Source: Mycobacterium asiaticum (GTDB lineage Bacteria; Actinomycetota; Actinomycetes; Mycobacteriales; Mycobacteriaceae). Taken from it: a DNA stretch of 64,000 nt. This document shows, one piece after another, positions 1 through 7,996 of this stretch (positions are counted from its first letter, which is position 1; every line of letters starts with the position of its first letter). The position numbers and the translations under genes were made by a program. The stretch lies in assembly GCF_001673315.1 (NCBI RefSeq), contig NZ_LZLQ01000033.1, forward strand, positions 1 through 64,000, read 5' to 3'. The notes below the pieces were generated by a model. It worked only from the letters and a program-made list of their open reading frames with translations. It had not been told where the DNA came from and ran no database searches.

Positions 1-78
1 GAATCCAGCGAACCCGACTTCGGCGTAGTGGTCGAGGCGCAAGCCGGTGGCCTGTTCGACGGTCTGCGCCAGCAATGC
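1..78 (-). pseudogene. LytR-CpsA-Psr (LCP) domain fragment, runs off left edge
   Basis: Read on the minus strand, this stretch translates as ALLAQTVEQATGLRLDHYAE followed by VGFAGF. That is a typical internal block of the LCP phosphotransferase domain (TVEQ-TGLRIDHY-EIGF). LCP enzymes attach arabinogalactan or teichoic polymers to peptidoglycan. The similarity stops sharply at about position 78: the upstream in-frame residues no longer look like LCP, and a stop occurs at 151-153. The fragment therefore lacks its N-terminal half. A second LCP piece (N-terminal anchor) starts at about 75 on the opposite strand. The 3' remainder lies outside the window. Position and strand match the Rv3840 slot next to the Rv3839-like gene. 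Confidence 0.6.
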
Positions 79-350
79 CGCGACCACCGATGGCTCCGCC
101 ACACCAGCGCGTGGCGGCGCCGACCAGACCGGCCCCCGCGAAACCTCGCCTCAAAAAACGCAGGCGTCGCTGGCTCCGTACAACGGCCCTGTGCCTGCTG
201 ATTCTGCTGTTGCTGGGCACGGCGGGCGTGCTCGGCAGCATGCTGTGGTTCGACTCCGCGGTACACCGCCAGACAGTGCTCGCCAATTACGCAGGCCGGC
301 CGGCGGATGTCGCGGTGGAGAATCGGCGGGGGTTCCCGTTGTTCCGGTGA
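75..350 (+). pseudogene. N-terminal remnant of an LCP-family protein, inverted relative to the neighbouring fragment
   Basis: This 91-codon frame encodes a Pro/Arg/Lys-rich cytoplasmic tail, one hydrophobic segment (residues about 36-57, LCLLILLLLGTAGVLGSMLW) and then WFDSAVHRQTVLANYAGRPA. That is the usual membrane anchor and post-anchor motif of actinobacterial LytR-CpsA-Psr proteins. The expected continuation (TNWLLVGSDSR and the catalytic domain) is missing. After GRPADVA the frame degenerates and ends at 350. It abuts, in the opposite orientation, the internal LCP fragment at 1-78. I read it as the 5' end of the same ancestral gene after inversion and deletion. It could instead be a short expressed membrane peptide, but nothing supports that. 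Confidence 0.5.
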
Positions 351-395
351 GCGATCGCCGTTCACCTGGCTAACGTACGTCTCCCCAGCAGTTGG

Positions 396-1199
396 TTATG
401 GACGCGCGCGCAAACCGTTGACGAATGGGCATCCCATCAGGACCCGAATCGCCTGGCTGAGCCCGTTCATGTCGTCGACGGGCTTGTGGAACGGCAGCCG
501 GATGTCGCGGTCGCCGTCGTTTCCCTCGATGCGGAACCGCACGCCATACCGGTCCAGTCCGAGCGGACGGACATGCCCGCGCCGCAGCGGCGCGGGCAAC
601 CGCGAGACCAGGCGGGCGACGACGTCGTTGTGAGCGGTGGAGAGGTGCCACAACAAGGTCGACTCGATCTCACAGAACGGATCGGGCCGCGCGGCGAGCA
701 GTTCGCGGACGCTGACCGGCTCGGCGCCGGTCGCATCGGTAACCACAACCGAGTCGATCTCTAGGCGCAGCAGGGTGTAGCGGGGATCGTCTCCGGTGGC
801 GGGCCCCGACCTGGGGGTGTCGATCTGTAGCAATACCGGAGCCGGGTTCTCGGCGGCGATGAGGTCGAGCAACTTGGACACTGCCCCGCCGGGGATCTGG
901 TGGAGCCGGCCGCGGACCCAGACCAGCGAGCGGACCGGTTCGCGCACCGGTAGCGGCGCGTAGTCGGTCAGCTCCAGCAGCGCTTGCGTGCCGCACGGCA
1001 CGTCTTCCGCACCGGCGTGCTCGCGGGGGAGCGCGACGGCGAAGGTGCCGTCGCGCAGCAGGTGATGGACGGGTGTGGCCACCGGATCGTTGCCCTCGAC
1101 GGCCAGCAGCGCGCCACCGGCCCGGGCACAGGCGCTGCGAATCCGCTCGGCCGTCGTCGGCGTAGGGTGTGTGACCGGTAGCACCATTACCTCCGTCAT
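396..1199 (-). CDS. DUF2470-domain protein, iron-regulated (Rv3839-like)
   Basis: This 267-residue protein has a C-terminal DUF2470/HugZ-type domain. From about residue 180 it carries E-STLLWHLSTAHNDVV, then RPLGLDRYGVRFRIEG and RLPFHKPVDD, as in heme-utilisation proteins. The N-terminal half resembles the split-barrel fold that usually precedes DUF2470, but the match is weak. By family, a role in heme or iron handling is likely. The reaction is not established. The ATG at 1199 abuts a tandem iron box (1200-1224), and a second in-frame ATG lies four codons in (1187). The gene is divergent from pheA. In M. tuberculosis the corresponding gene is reported as IdeR-repressed (recalled), which fits the visible operator. 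Confidence 0.85.
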   Translation of the reverse strand: MTEVMVLPVTHPTPTTAERIRSACARAGGALLAVEGNDPVATPVHHLLRDGTFAVALPREHAGAEDVPCGTQALLELTDYAPLPVREPVRSLVWVRGRLHQIPGGAVSKLLDLIAAENPAPVLLQIDTPRSGPATGDDPRYTLLRLEIDSVVVTDATGAEPVSVRELLAARPDPFCEIESTLLWHLSTAHNDVVARLVSRLPAPLRRGHVRPLGLDRYGVRFRIEGNDGDRDIRLPFHKPVDDMNGLSQAIRVLMGCPFVNGLRARP

Positions 1200-1224
1200 T
1201 TAGGTAAGCCTAAGATAACTTAGG
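1200..1224. promoter_or_regulatory. Tandem IdeR (iron) box overlapping the Rv3839-like promoter
   Basis: Three alternating half-sites are visible: TTAGG at 1200-1204, CCTAA at 1209-1213 and TTAGG at 1220-1224. They form two overlapping inverted repeats: TTAGG-N4-CCTAA, and CCTAAG-N4-CTTAGG with perfect 6-nt arms. By eye the first 19 positions match the IdeR consensus at 15 of 19. On the minus strand a TATCTT hexamer (complement of 1212-1217) lies 12 nt before the ATG at 1199. A bound IdeR dimer pair would cover both the -10 and the start codon, which implies iron-dependent repression. Confidence 0.75.
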
Positions 1225-1268
1225 GCTGGTACGGTCGCAAGGGCCGGTCCGCCGTTAGGGTTGTGTGC

Positions 1269-2225
1269 GTGGCCCGCATCGCTTACCTCGGTCCCGAAGG
1301 GACATTCACCGAGGCGGCATTGCTCCAAATGTCGGCCGCCGGACTAGTTCCCGGGCAGCAGCCCGATCAGCTGCAGCGACTGCCGGTGGAGAGCACGCCC
1401 GCCGCCCTGGACGCAGTGCGAGTCGGTACCGCGGACTATGCCTGCGCGCCGATCGAGAACTCGATCGACGGGTCGCTGACCTCCACGCTGGACAGCCTGG
1501 CCATCGGTTCGCCGCTGCAGATCTACGCCGAGACCACGCTGGACGTGAACTTCAGCATCGTGGTGCAATCCGGTCGCAGCGCTTCCGACGTACGCACCGT
1601 CGCAGCATTTCCGGTGGCTGCCGCGCAGGTGCGGCAATGGCTCACCGCCCATCTGCCCGTGGCCGAGTTGCGCCCCGCGTACTCCAACGCCGATGCCGCG
1701 CGCCAGGTGGTCGCCGGCGAAGTCGACGCCGCGGTGACCTCCTCGTTGGCCGCAGCGCACTATGGCCTTTCGTCGATCGCCGAAGGGGTAGTCGACGAGG
1801 CCGGGGCACGCACCCGGTTCGTCCTGATCGGCCGTACGGGACGGCCACCGGCCCGAACCGGAGCTGACCGCACCTCGGCGGTGCTGCGCATCGAGAATGC
1901 CCCGGGAGCCTTACTGCTGGCACTGACCGAGTTCGGGATGCGCGGCATCGATCTGACCCGCATCGAATCCCGCCCCACCCGCACCGGTCTGGGCACCTAC
2001 CGGTTCTTCGTGGACTGCGTAGGGCACCTGGACGACGACGCCGTCGCCGAGGCACTAAAAGCGCTACACCGTCGTTGTGCGGAGGTGCGTTACCTGGGTT
2101 CCTGGCCGACGGGCCAGCCCGCGGGGGTACCGCCGCCGTCCTCGCACGAGGCCTCGAGTTGGTTGGCGGCGCTGCGGGAAGGCAACTCCGCGTCAGCAGT
2201 GAAGAGGGGGGAAGGGCAAGGATGA
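1269..2225 (+). CDS. pheA: Prephenate dehydratase
   Basis: Converts prephenate to phenylpyruvate in phenylalanine biosynthesis. The protein has an N-terminal dehydratase domain beginning VARIAYLGPEGTFTEAAL, with PIENSIDGSL, AYSNADAARQV and the conserved ARTRFVLIG motif. A C-terminal ACT regulatory domain follows from about residue 205, with the ESRPTR phenylalanine-binding signature. I chose GTG 1269 because the family starts directly at V/M-RIAYLGPEG. A GTG two codons upstream (1263) is also possible. The length of about 318 residues matches mycobacterial PheA. Its stop overlaps the start of the downstream phosphoglycerate-mutase-like gene (ATGA), so the two are probably translationally coupled. 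Confidence 0.95.
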   Translation: MARIAYLGPEGTFTEAALLQMSAAGLVPGQQPDQLQRLPVESTPAALDAVRVGTADYACAPIENSIDGSLTSTLDSLAIGSPLQIYAETTLDVNFSIVVQSGRSASDVRTVAAFPVAAAQVRQWLTAHLPVAELRPAYSNADAARQVVAGEVDAAVTSSLAAAHYGLSSIAEGVVDEAGARTRFVLIGRTGRPPARTGADRTSAVLRIENAPGALLLALTEFGMRGIDLTRIESRPTRTGLGTYRFFVDCVGHLDDDAVAEALKALHRRCAEVRYLGSWPTGQPAGVPPPSSHEASSWLAALREGNSASAVKRGEGQG

Positions 2226-2911
2226 GTGGCCGACTGGTACTGCTGCGGCATGGACAGTCCTTCGGCAACGTCGAGCGCAGGCTGGACACCCGGCCGCCGG
2301 GGGCGGCACTGACGCCGTTGGGCCGCGATCAGGCCCGCGCGTTTGCGCTCGGCGGGTCCAGCCGACCAACCCTGCTGGCGCACTCCGTGGCGATTAGGGC
2401 GTGCGAAACGGCGCAGGTGATCGCCACCCAGGTCGATGTGCCGCCGGTAGAACTCGGCGGCATCCACGAGGTGCAGGTCGGTGCGCTGGAGAATCGCAAC
2501 GACGATGACGCGGTCAAGGAATTCAACGCCATTTACGAACGGTGGCACCACGGCGAGCGGCAGTTGGCGCTGCCGGGCGGCGAGAGCGGCGACGAGGTAC
2601 TGGATCGCTATGTGCCGGTGCTGACCGAGCTGCGCATGCGCTATCTGGACGACGACGGCTGGGACGGCGACATCGTGGTGGTCAGCCACGGCGCAGCCAT
2701 CCGGCTGGTATCGGCAGTGCTGGCCGGCGTGGACGGCGGCTTCGTGCTGGACAACCCGCTGGACAACGCGGAGTCCGTGGTGTTGGCGCCGATCACCGAC
2801 GGACGGTGGAGCTGCGTGCGGTGGGGGACCTTGACGCCGCCGTTCTACCCGGAACCCGAAACGACGCCGGTGCAGGACGCCGTCTCGTCAGGCTCCGACC
2901 CGATGGGTTGA
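2222..2911 (+). CDS. Histidine phosphatase / phosphoglycerate-mutase-like protein (Rv3837c-like)
   Basis: A 229-residue histidine-phosphatase-superfamily enzyme. The catalytic LLRHGQS-GN motif lies at residues 6-14. The second half of the active site is VVVSHGAAIRL near residue 156, and an acidic ESGDEV lies between them. The family ranges from true phosphoglycerate mutases to broad phosphatases, and the substrate here cannot be told. The ATG at 2222 overlaps the pheA stop. An open frame continues upstream inside pheA, but the RHG motif fixes the start. The 3' end overlaps by 24 nt the end of the convergent Cys-rich small gene at 2888-3100. Confidence 0.88.
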   Translation: MSGRLVLLRHGQSFGNVERRLDTRPPGAALTPLGRDQARAFALGGSSRPTLLAHSVAIRACETAQVIATQVDVPPVELGGIHEVQVGALENRNDDDAVKEFNAIYERWHHGERQLALPGGESGDEVLDRYVPVLTELRMRYLDDDGWDGDIVVVSHGAAIRLVSAVLAGVDGGFVLDNPLDNAESVVLAPITDGRWSCVRWGTLTPPFYPEPETTPVQDAVSSGSDPMG

Positions 2912-3100
2912 GATGGCCACCGAGGTTGTTTCCGCGCAAGCGCAACCGACCGCGTCGCAGTCGATCACAAAAGTGTGGGTGAACAACTCGGGGGCTCCGC
3001 AGGCCGGGTCGGTGCACTCCGCTCTGCCCAGCCAATGACGAATGACGGTGCCATGGCAGTGATCTAAGCCTGCCTGGCAGTCGCGGCAGCCTGTGCTCAT
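2888..3100 (-). CDS. Small Cys-rich protein, possible zinc-ribbon-like
   Basis: This 70-residue frame is rich in paired cysteines and histidines: CRDC near the N-terminus, DHCHGT, ECTDPAC, then CDAVGCAC. The spacing suggests one or two small metal-binding knuckles. I recall similar small proteins in other mycobacteria but cannot name a family. It is the last member of a minus-strand group after the septum-domain protein and the metalloprotease (62 nt gap). Its 3' end overlaps the convergent phosphatase gene. The regular Cys spacing argues for a real gene; the short length and the overlap lower confidence. Confidence 0.55.
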   Translation of the reverse strand: MSTGCRDCQAGLDHCHGTVIRHWLGRAECTDPACGAPELFTHTFVIDCDAVGCACAETTSVAISTHRVGA

Positions 3101-3162
3101 ATGCCGTTCATAGCACTGGACGCTGACAAATGGGGGAGCAACGCCGGATTATCCAGGCCGGC

Positions 3163-3510
3163 TTAGGCCCAGCCCAGCTCATCGAGCCTGTCGTCGTCGA
3201 TGCCGAAATGGTGTGCGATCTCGTGGATCACGGTGATCGCGACCTGGTCGACCACGTCGTCCTCGGAGTCGCAGACGTCCAGCAGCGCGTCCCGGTAGAT
3301 CGTGATGGTGTCAGGCAGGACACCGGCGTAATCGGAGTCCCGCTCGGTCAGCGCCACCCCTTCGTAAAGCCCGAACAAGTCCTCTTCGGGATGCCGATCG
3401 GAAACGAGGACCACGACGTTGTCCATCGCGGCCGTGAGCTCGACCGGGATGAGGTCCAGAGCGTTGGACACCAGTTCGTCGAAACGCTCCGGGTCCATCC
3501 GCACGACCAC
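3163..3510 (-). CDS. Minimal zincin metallopeptidase-family protein (Rv3836-like)
   Basis: A 115-residue protein with a C-terminal zinc-metalloprotease signature HEIAHHFGIDDDRLDELGW (HExxH plus a third His). This is characteristic of the small 'metallopeptidase family' widespread in actinobacteria. The N-terminal part (FDELVSNALDLIPVELTAAMDNVVVLV) is also typical of that family. Proteolysis is predicted from the motif, and no substrate is known. GTG 3510 gives the longest reading; an internal ATG at 3498 (MDPERF) would also work. It starts 4 nt after the stop of the upstream septum-domain gene, so the two are almost certainly cotranscribed. Confidence 0.85.
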   Translation of the reverse strand: MVVRMDPERFDELVSNALDLIPVELTAAMDNVVVLVSDRHPEEDLFGLYEGVALTERDSDYAGVLPDTITIYRDALLDVCDSEDDVVDQVAITVIHEIAHHFGIDDDRLDELGWA

Positions 3511-3514
3511 GGCG

Positions 3515-4852
3515 CTAGCTCACCGGCGCCGGCTCGCCGGGTGGTGGGCCGCCGTCCGGCGGCGGCGCGGGTGCCTGGGGTGCCGGCGCCTGAGACGGCG
3601 GGGCGGCCGGAGCCTGGGTGGGCGGCGCCGCAGGCTGCTGGTTGGGCAGGTGCTGATTGCCTGGAGGTGCGGCCGGAGTCTGCTGGGCGGGCGTCGAGGG
3701 ACGCTGGGTGGGCGCCTGAACCGGGATCGAAGGCAGGGTGAGCCGCTCCTGCGGAATGTCGGGTGGCGGCACCGGAGGCTGACCGTTGATCAGCAGCGGT
3801 CCCTTGGCGCTGTTCACCAGGGTCGCCCAGCCACCGTTGCCCAGCGTCGCACCGATGTTGCAGGCGACCTCCCGGCTGCCCGCGGACCAACTGGGCAGCG
3901 ACACCGTGGGGTAGATCAGGGTCAGGGTGGTGGTGCGCAGTTTGATGGGCGCAAGGTAGGCGTCGGTCATCTTCGTGCACGCGTCCTTGATGAACCCGTC
4001 CTGCTCGGCTTCGGCGGGCAGCGCGTCAGGGAACTTCTCGGCGAGGTTGACCGTGCCCGTGACTTCCATCGCGTGGGGCGCGGCGCAGTCGACCGGAACG
4101 TCGACCGGTTGGTTGGTGGTCGAGTCGATGCCCAGACAGGTCCCGGCCGGCCAAACCTTCGATTGGTCGATCTCGGCGACCTTGCCTTTGTAGGCGACCT
4201 GCTGGTTATTGGGGCCTGGCAGTTGCAACCCGCACAGCATGCGGCGCTCGCCGGCCTGGCGCCAGGCCCGGTCACCCGACCACAGCATGCTCACCGTGAA
4301 CTTGCTGTTGGGATCGAACTTGGTGCCCAGGTAGCGGCGTACCGCAGGTTCGCATTGTTCGGTGTTGATCTGCTGGATCCGCGCCGGTGACGGCGGCGGG
4401 GCAGTGGGGCCGTATTCGGTGCCGGGGAAGGTCCGCATGTCGACGGATTCGGCGACTTCAAAACGGTGGTCGTCGGCGCAGCTGACGATGGTCGCTGATT
4501 CCGGTGTGCCGTCCGGCCAGTTGAGGCAGTCGCCGCTGGTGGCGCGGCTGAACGCGGCGTTGCCCTTGGAGCCGGCGCTGGGCACCGGGTCGCTGTCGAT
4601 GTAGCCGGCCAGCCGGCCGGGACCGGTGCCGACGGGCAGGGCGGTAACCAGCCCGGCGATCAGCAGACCACCCAGCGCCGTCAGCAGCAGTCCTCGTCGG
4701 GTGGCGGATGCCTGCAATGCCCGCGGCCAGCGAAACCCGCGGGCACGCTCGGGCTGCGGCACGTTCTCGTCTGCCGCGGGCTCGTCCGGCCCGACGACGG
4801 CGGCGTCGGGTTCGAGTTCGGATTGGGGTTGTGTATCTGGCGCGTCCAACAT
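3515..4852 (-). CDS. Septum-formation-domain membrane protein with Pro-rich tail (Rv3835-like)
   Basis: A 445-residue single-pass membrane protein. An acidic cytoplasmic tail (residues 1-45) is followed by a hydrophobic segment (RGLLLTALGGLLIAGLVTAL, about 54-73). The extracytoplasmic part carries two copies of a Septum_form-like domain with paired cysteines (GDCLNW, VSCADDHRFEV, then GTCLG, DCAAPHAMEVTG). The last about 75 residues are a low-complexity Pro/Ala/Gln tail. A role at the division site is inferred from the domain name only. I chose ATG 4852 because the anchor and acidic head follow it directly. The frame stays open to 5251 inside serS on the other strand, and that extension is rejected. 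Confidence 0.85.
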   Translation of the reverse strand: MLDAPDTQPQSELEPDAAVVGPDEPAADENVPQPERARGFRWPRALQASATRRGLLLTALGGLLIAGLVTALPVGTGPGRLAGYIDSDPVPSAGSKGNAAFSRATSGDCLNWPDGTPESATIVSCADDHRFEVAESVDMRTFPGTEYGPTAPPPSPARIQQINTEQCEPAVRRYLGTKFDPNSKFTVSMLWSGDRAWRQAGERRMLCGLQLPGPNNQQVAYKGKVAEIDQSKVWPAGTCLGIDSTTNQPVDVPVDCAAPHAMEVTGTVNLAEKFPDALPAEAEQDGFIKDACTKMTDAYLAPIKLRTTTLTLIYPTVSLPSWSAGSREVACNIGATLGNGGWATLVNSAKGPLLINGQPPVPPPDIPQERLTLPSIPVQAPTQRPSTPAQQTPAAPPGNQHLPNQQPAAPPTQAPAAPPSQAPAPQAPAPPPDGGPPPGEPAPVS

Positions 4853-4927
4853 CGGCTTCCATTCTGACAGGGCCGGATGAGGGTCGTTACCAATGTTGCA
4901 GATGTGAGACCCGGGTGGACGGCCCAG

Positions 4928-4933
4928 TAGTCT
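4928..4933 (+). promoter_or_regulatory. Candidate -10 (TAGTCT) for leaderless serS transcript
   Basis: TAGTCT fits the mycobacterial TAnnnT -10 pattern and ends 7 nt before the serS GTG. No Shine-Dalgarno sequence is seen in the short gap. This spacing is what a leaderless mRNA would show. It is pattern-based only. Confidence 0.35.
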
Positions 4934-4940
4934 TGCGCCC

Positions 4941-6197
4941 GTGATCGACCTGAAGTTGCTCCGGGAAAATCCTGACGCCGTGCGGCGTTCCCAACTCAGC
5001 CGAGGCGAAGATCCCGCGCTGGTGGACGCGCTGTTGGACGCCGACGTGGCCCGCCGGGCAGCGATTGCCGCCGCGGATACCTTGCGTGCCGAGCAAAAGG
5101 CGGCCAGCAAGAGCGTGGGCGCCGCCTCGGCAGAGGAGCGTCCAGCGCTGCTGCAGCGCGCGAAGGACCTTGCCGAGCAGGTGAAGGCGGCCGAGGCGGA
5201 CCGGGGCGCGGCTGAGGCTGCGTTGACGGCAGCCCACCTGGCGATCTCCAACGTGATAATCGACGGCGTTCCCGCCGGGGGAGAAGACGACTACGCGGTC
5301 CTCGACGTCGTCGGCGAACCCCCGGCGCTGACCAACCCCAAGGACCACCTCGAACTTGGCGAATCGCTGGGTCTGATCGACATGCAGCGAGGGGCCAAAG
5401 TGTCGGGGTCGCGGTTCTACTTCTTGACCGGCCGCGGCGCGCTGTTGCAACTGGGCCTACTGCAGTTGGCGCTGCGGGTGGCAGTCGACAGTGGCTTCAT
5501 TCCGATGATCCCGCCGGTGCTGGTTCGCCCCGAGGTGATGTCCGGGACCGGATTCCTGGGTGCGCACGCCGACGAGGTCTACCGGTTGGAGGCCGACGAC
5601 CTCTACCTGGTTGGCACCTCCGAAGTGCCGCTGGCGGGCTACCACTCCGGCGAGATCCTCGACCTGTCCGGCGGCCCGTTGCGGTATGCGGGCTGGTCGT
5701 CCTGTTTCCGCCGGGAGGCCGGCAGTTACGGCAAAGACACCCGCGGCATCATCCGGGTGCATCAGTTCGACAAGGTGGAGGGCTTCGTCTACTGCCGGCC
5801 GGAGGACGCCGAGGCCGAACACCAGCGTCTGCTGGGCTGGCAGCGCGAGATGCTGGCGTACATCGAGGTGCCCTACCGGGTGATCGATGTGGCCGCCGGG
5901 GATCTCGGCTCGTCGGCGGCCCGCAAGTTCGACTGCGAGGCCTGGGTGCCCACTCAGGCGACCTACCGCGAGCTGACGTCGACCTCGAACTGCACCACCT
6001 TTCAGGCGCGCCGGTTGGCGACCCGGTATCGGGACTCCGCGGGCAAGCCGCAGACCGCGGCCACGCTCAACGGAACGTTGGGTACCACACGTTGGCTGGT
6101 GTCGATCCTGGAGAACCACCAACAGCCGGACGGCAGTGTGCGGGTGCCTGCGGCGCTGGTGCCGTTCGTCGGCACCGAGGTGCTGGAGCCCGCCTGA
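4941..6197 (+). CDS. serS: Seryl-tRNA synthetase
   Basis: Class II aminoacyl-tRNA synthetase that charges tRNA-Ser (and tRNA-Sec where present). The N-terminal tRNA-binding coiled-coil arm spans about residues 1-110. Class II motif 2 is visible as [23 protein letters not shown], and motif 3 lies near the C-terminus in [14 protein letters not shown] and the following [26 protein letters not shown] is the serine-specific segment. At 418 residues it has normal bacterial length. GTG 4941 starts at the canonical [12 protein letters not shown]. It is divergent from the septum-domain gene. Confidence 0.97.
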   Translation: MIDLKLLRENPDAVRRSQLSRGEDPALVDALLDADVARRAAIAAADTLRAEQKAASKSVGAASAEERPALLQRAKDLAEQVKAAEADRGAAEAALTAAHLAISNVIIDGVPAGGEDDYAVLDVVGEPPALTNPKDHLELGESLGLIDMQRGAKVSGSRFYFLTGRGALLQLGLLQLALRVAVDSGFIPMIPPVLVRPEVMSGTGFLGAHADEVYRLEADDLYLVGTSEVPLAGYHSGEILDLSGGPLRYAGWSSCFRREAGSYGKDTRGIIRVHQFDKVEGFVYCRPEDAEAEHQRLLGWQREMLAYIEVPYRVIDVAAGDLGSSAARKFDCEAWVPTQATYRELTSTSNCTTFQARRLATRYRDSAGKPQTAATLNGTLGTTRWLVSILENHQQPDGSVRVPAALVPFVGTEVLEPA

Positions 6198-6312
6198 GGT
6201 CCGTTCCGGCGCTGGCGCGCTGAACATTTCGCGCTGCTAGACATTTCCTCCCGCAGCTGTCACGTTAAGAAGGCGCCGGACGTGGCCAAACGGGGGGACA
6301 GGTGGGTTTGCG

Positions 6313-7416
6313 ATGAGCTGGCTCGGGCGCTGGTGGCGGCAGGCCGACCACTACGAGCAGCTGAGCGCGCACCTGCGTTACCGGGGAATGACGAGGCTGA
6401 CCCGCAGCACCATCGCCACCGTTTGCGGCTCACTGGCGCTGGTCGCGATCGCGACGATCTGGACTCCGACCGGCCCGCGGGGCTGGCTGCAGATCGCGTG
6501 TGCACTGGTCGCCGGCGTCGGGGCCGGCATCGGTGCATTGCTGTGGGCGCGACGCTGGCCCGACCGCCGCGCGGCCGTGCGCTTCGCCGTGTTGTGCAAC
6601 GTCAGCATCGCGTTGATCGCGCTGGCCCAGAGCGATCCCGTCGCCGCCATGCTGGCCTGCACGACGTTCGCGATCATGGCTGCGTATATCGCGGTGCTGC
6701 ACACCGCGCCGTTGACGGCCTACAACTTTGCGGTCGCAGCCGGGGTGGGCGCGTTCGAGGCCGTGCGGTTCGCCGCGGCTCAGAACCTGCTCGCCGCCCT
6801 GTGCGGCTACTCGCTGGTGCTCACGCTGAACCTGGCGGTGCCGTTCGGCATCCAAACGGTCGTGCACTTGTTGGGCACCGACGCCATACGCGCCGAACTC
6901 GACCATCTCACCGGCCTGCTGAACCGCGGCGCCTTCCACCGGCGCGCGGGGAGATTCCTGCGGCGCGCCGATGCGACCCGAGCGGACCTGGTGATCACGG
7001 TGATCGACTTGGACCGCTTCAAGCAACTGAACGACGAGTACGGACACGGCACCGGTGACGACGCACTGGTCGCCGTGGCGGATGCGCTGCGGGAGAACAC
7101 CGACCAAACCGCGGTTATCGCCAGGGTCGGCGGCGAGGAGTTCGTGATCGCCGACCTCTGGCATCCCGAAGAGCTGGAGGAGCGGGCGCAGATTCTGTGT
7201 GACGCCGTTGCGGCGTTGCCGTTCGGTCTCACTGCGAGCGTGGGCACGGCCCGCGTCCATCCCAGCGGTGGGACCAGCGCCGACGGTGAACTGCTCGGCA
7301 ACCTTATCTCAGCGGCCGACGCGGCGATGTACGTCGCGAAACGTGGTGGGGGAAACCGGGTTTGCCACTATCGCGCGGCGGGTGCCGAATACTTCGACGA
7401 CGAGCTCAGCGCTTAA
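6313..7416 (+). CDS. Membrane-bound GGDEF (diguanylate cyclase) protein
   Basis: A 367-residue protein with about six predicted membrane segments (residues 35-185) and a C-terminal GGDEF domain starting at DHLTGLLNRGAFHRR. The active-site loop reads GGEEF, an active variant, and IDLDRFKQLNDEYGHGTGD carries the metal/GTP-binding Asp. Cyclic-di-GMP synthesis at the membrane is predicted. The RxxD allosteric inhibition site expected five residues before GGEEF is absent (DQTA there), so no product inhibition through that site is expected. It occupies the place between serS and the TetR unit, where I do not recall a GGDEF gene in M. tuberculosis. The stop overlaps that of the convergent membrane gene by 4 nt. 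Confidence 0.9.
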   Translation: MSWLGRWWRQADHYEQLSAHLRYRGMTRLTRSTIATVCGSLALVAIATIWTPTGPRGWLQIACALVAGVGAGIGALLWARRWPDRRAAVRFAVLCNVSIALIALAQSDPVAAMLACTTFAIMAAYIAVLHTAPLTAYNFAVAAGVGAFEAVRFAAAQNLLAALCGYSLVLTLNLAVPFGIQTVVHLLGTDAIRAELDHLTGLLNRGAFHRRAGRFLRRADATRADLVITVIDLDRFKQLNDEYGHGTGDDALVAVADALRENTDQTAVIARVGGEEFVIADLWHPEELEERAQILCDAVAALPFGLTASVGTARVHPSGGTSADGELLGNLISAADAAMYVAKRGGGNRVCHYRAAGAEYFDDELSA

Positions 7417-7907
7417 GCAGTCACCGTCTGGCGGGAGCGTTCGTGCCGGTGCTGGCGTTCGATGGTGGCGAAGTAGAACGCGAAGGCGAACGCGAAGCTG
7501 GTAAACAAGCTGCTCACGAAGTACAACCACGGCCGCTTCAGTCCGCGCCGGTAGCCGTCGGTAATCGAGAACAGCGGCAAGAGAATGACATTCGCGATCG
7601 TGTAGTCCTGGCTTGCGGATCCTGCGGCCGGGTTGGTGAACATCAGCTGGATGTACTGCGTCCAACTGCCGGGGCCCCAGATGGGGTTGTGTGTTCCGGT
7701 GATGCCGTGCGGTGCGTAGCCCTGCACGAAGCGGATGTTGAAGTACCAGCCCAGCGCGATCGAGGCGACGCCGACGACGTAGTAAACGATCTCCAACCGT
7801 GAGAACGACGGTCCGTGGATGGGCCGGGCGTAGACCGCTGGGTTCGATTTGACGATCCAGAAGATGACGGCGATCCCGAGTACGGCGTGAGCAAGCAATG
7901 ACACCAT
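7413..7907 (-). CDS. DUF2834-like membrane protein
   Basis: A 164-residue protein with three to four hydrophobic segments: MVSLLAHAVLGIAVIFWIV at the N-terminus, VYYVVGVASIALGWYFNI, TIANVILLPLF, and FVSSLFTSFAFAFAFYFATI near the C-terminus. The RRGLKRPWLYF motif before the last segment resembles DUF2834 proteins, whose function is unknown. I chose ATG 7907 because it begins the first hydrophobic segment; the frame stays open upstream to 8012 through the operator. It is divergent from the tetR gene, with a palindromic operator between them, so it is probably a direct target of that regulator. The next oxidoreductase has the same operator, which suggests a shared task. Confidence 0.7.
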   Translation of the reverse strand: MVSLLAHAVLGIAVIFWIVKSNPAVYARPIHGPSFSRLEIVYYVVGVASIALGWYFNIRFVQGYAPHGITGTHNPIWGPGSWTQYIQLMFTNPAAGSASQDYTIANVILLPLFSITDGYRRGLKRPWLYFVSSLFTSFAFAFAFYFATIERQHRHERSRQTVTA

Positions 7908-7933
7908 GCGCGCAGTCTCGCGCCCACCACAAA

Positions 7934-7955
7934 GTTTTGTCAATATTGCCAAAAC
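7934..7955. promoter_or_regulatory. TetR-type operator, copy 1 (divergent promoter region)
   Basis: A 22-bp imperfect palindrome. The left arm is GTTTTGTCAAT (7934-7944) and the right arm ATTGCCAAAAC (7945-7955), with one mismatch between the arms. It lies 27 nt downstream of the divergent DUF2834-like gene start on one side and 41 nt upstream of tetR on the other. The same arms recur at 8612-8633. Confidence 0.75.
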
Positions 7956-7996
7956 AACGGATAGGAAAAATCGAGGCTTGGTAGTACTTTGTCGGG

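Noticed and set aside
4853..5251. N-terminal extension of the septum-domain gene to 5251
   Set aside because: It would overlap serS by about 310 nt and adds Ala/Ser-rich sequence before the acidic head; ATG 4852 fits the family better.
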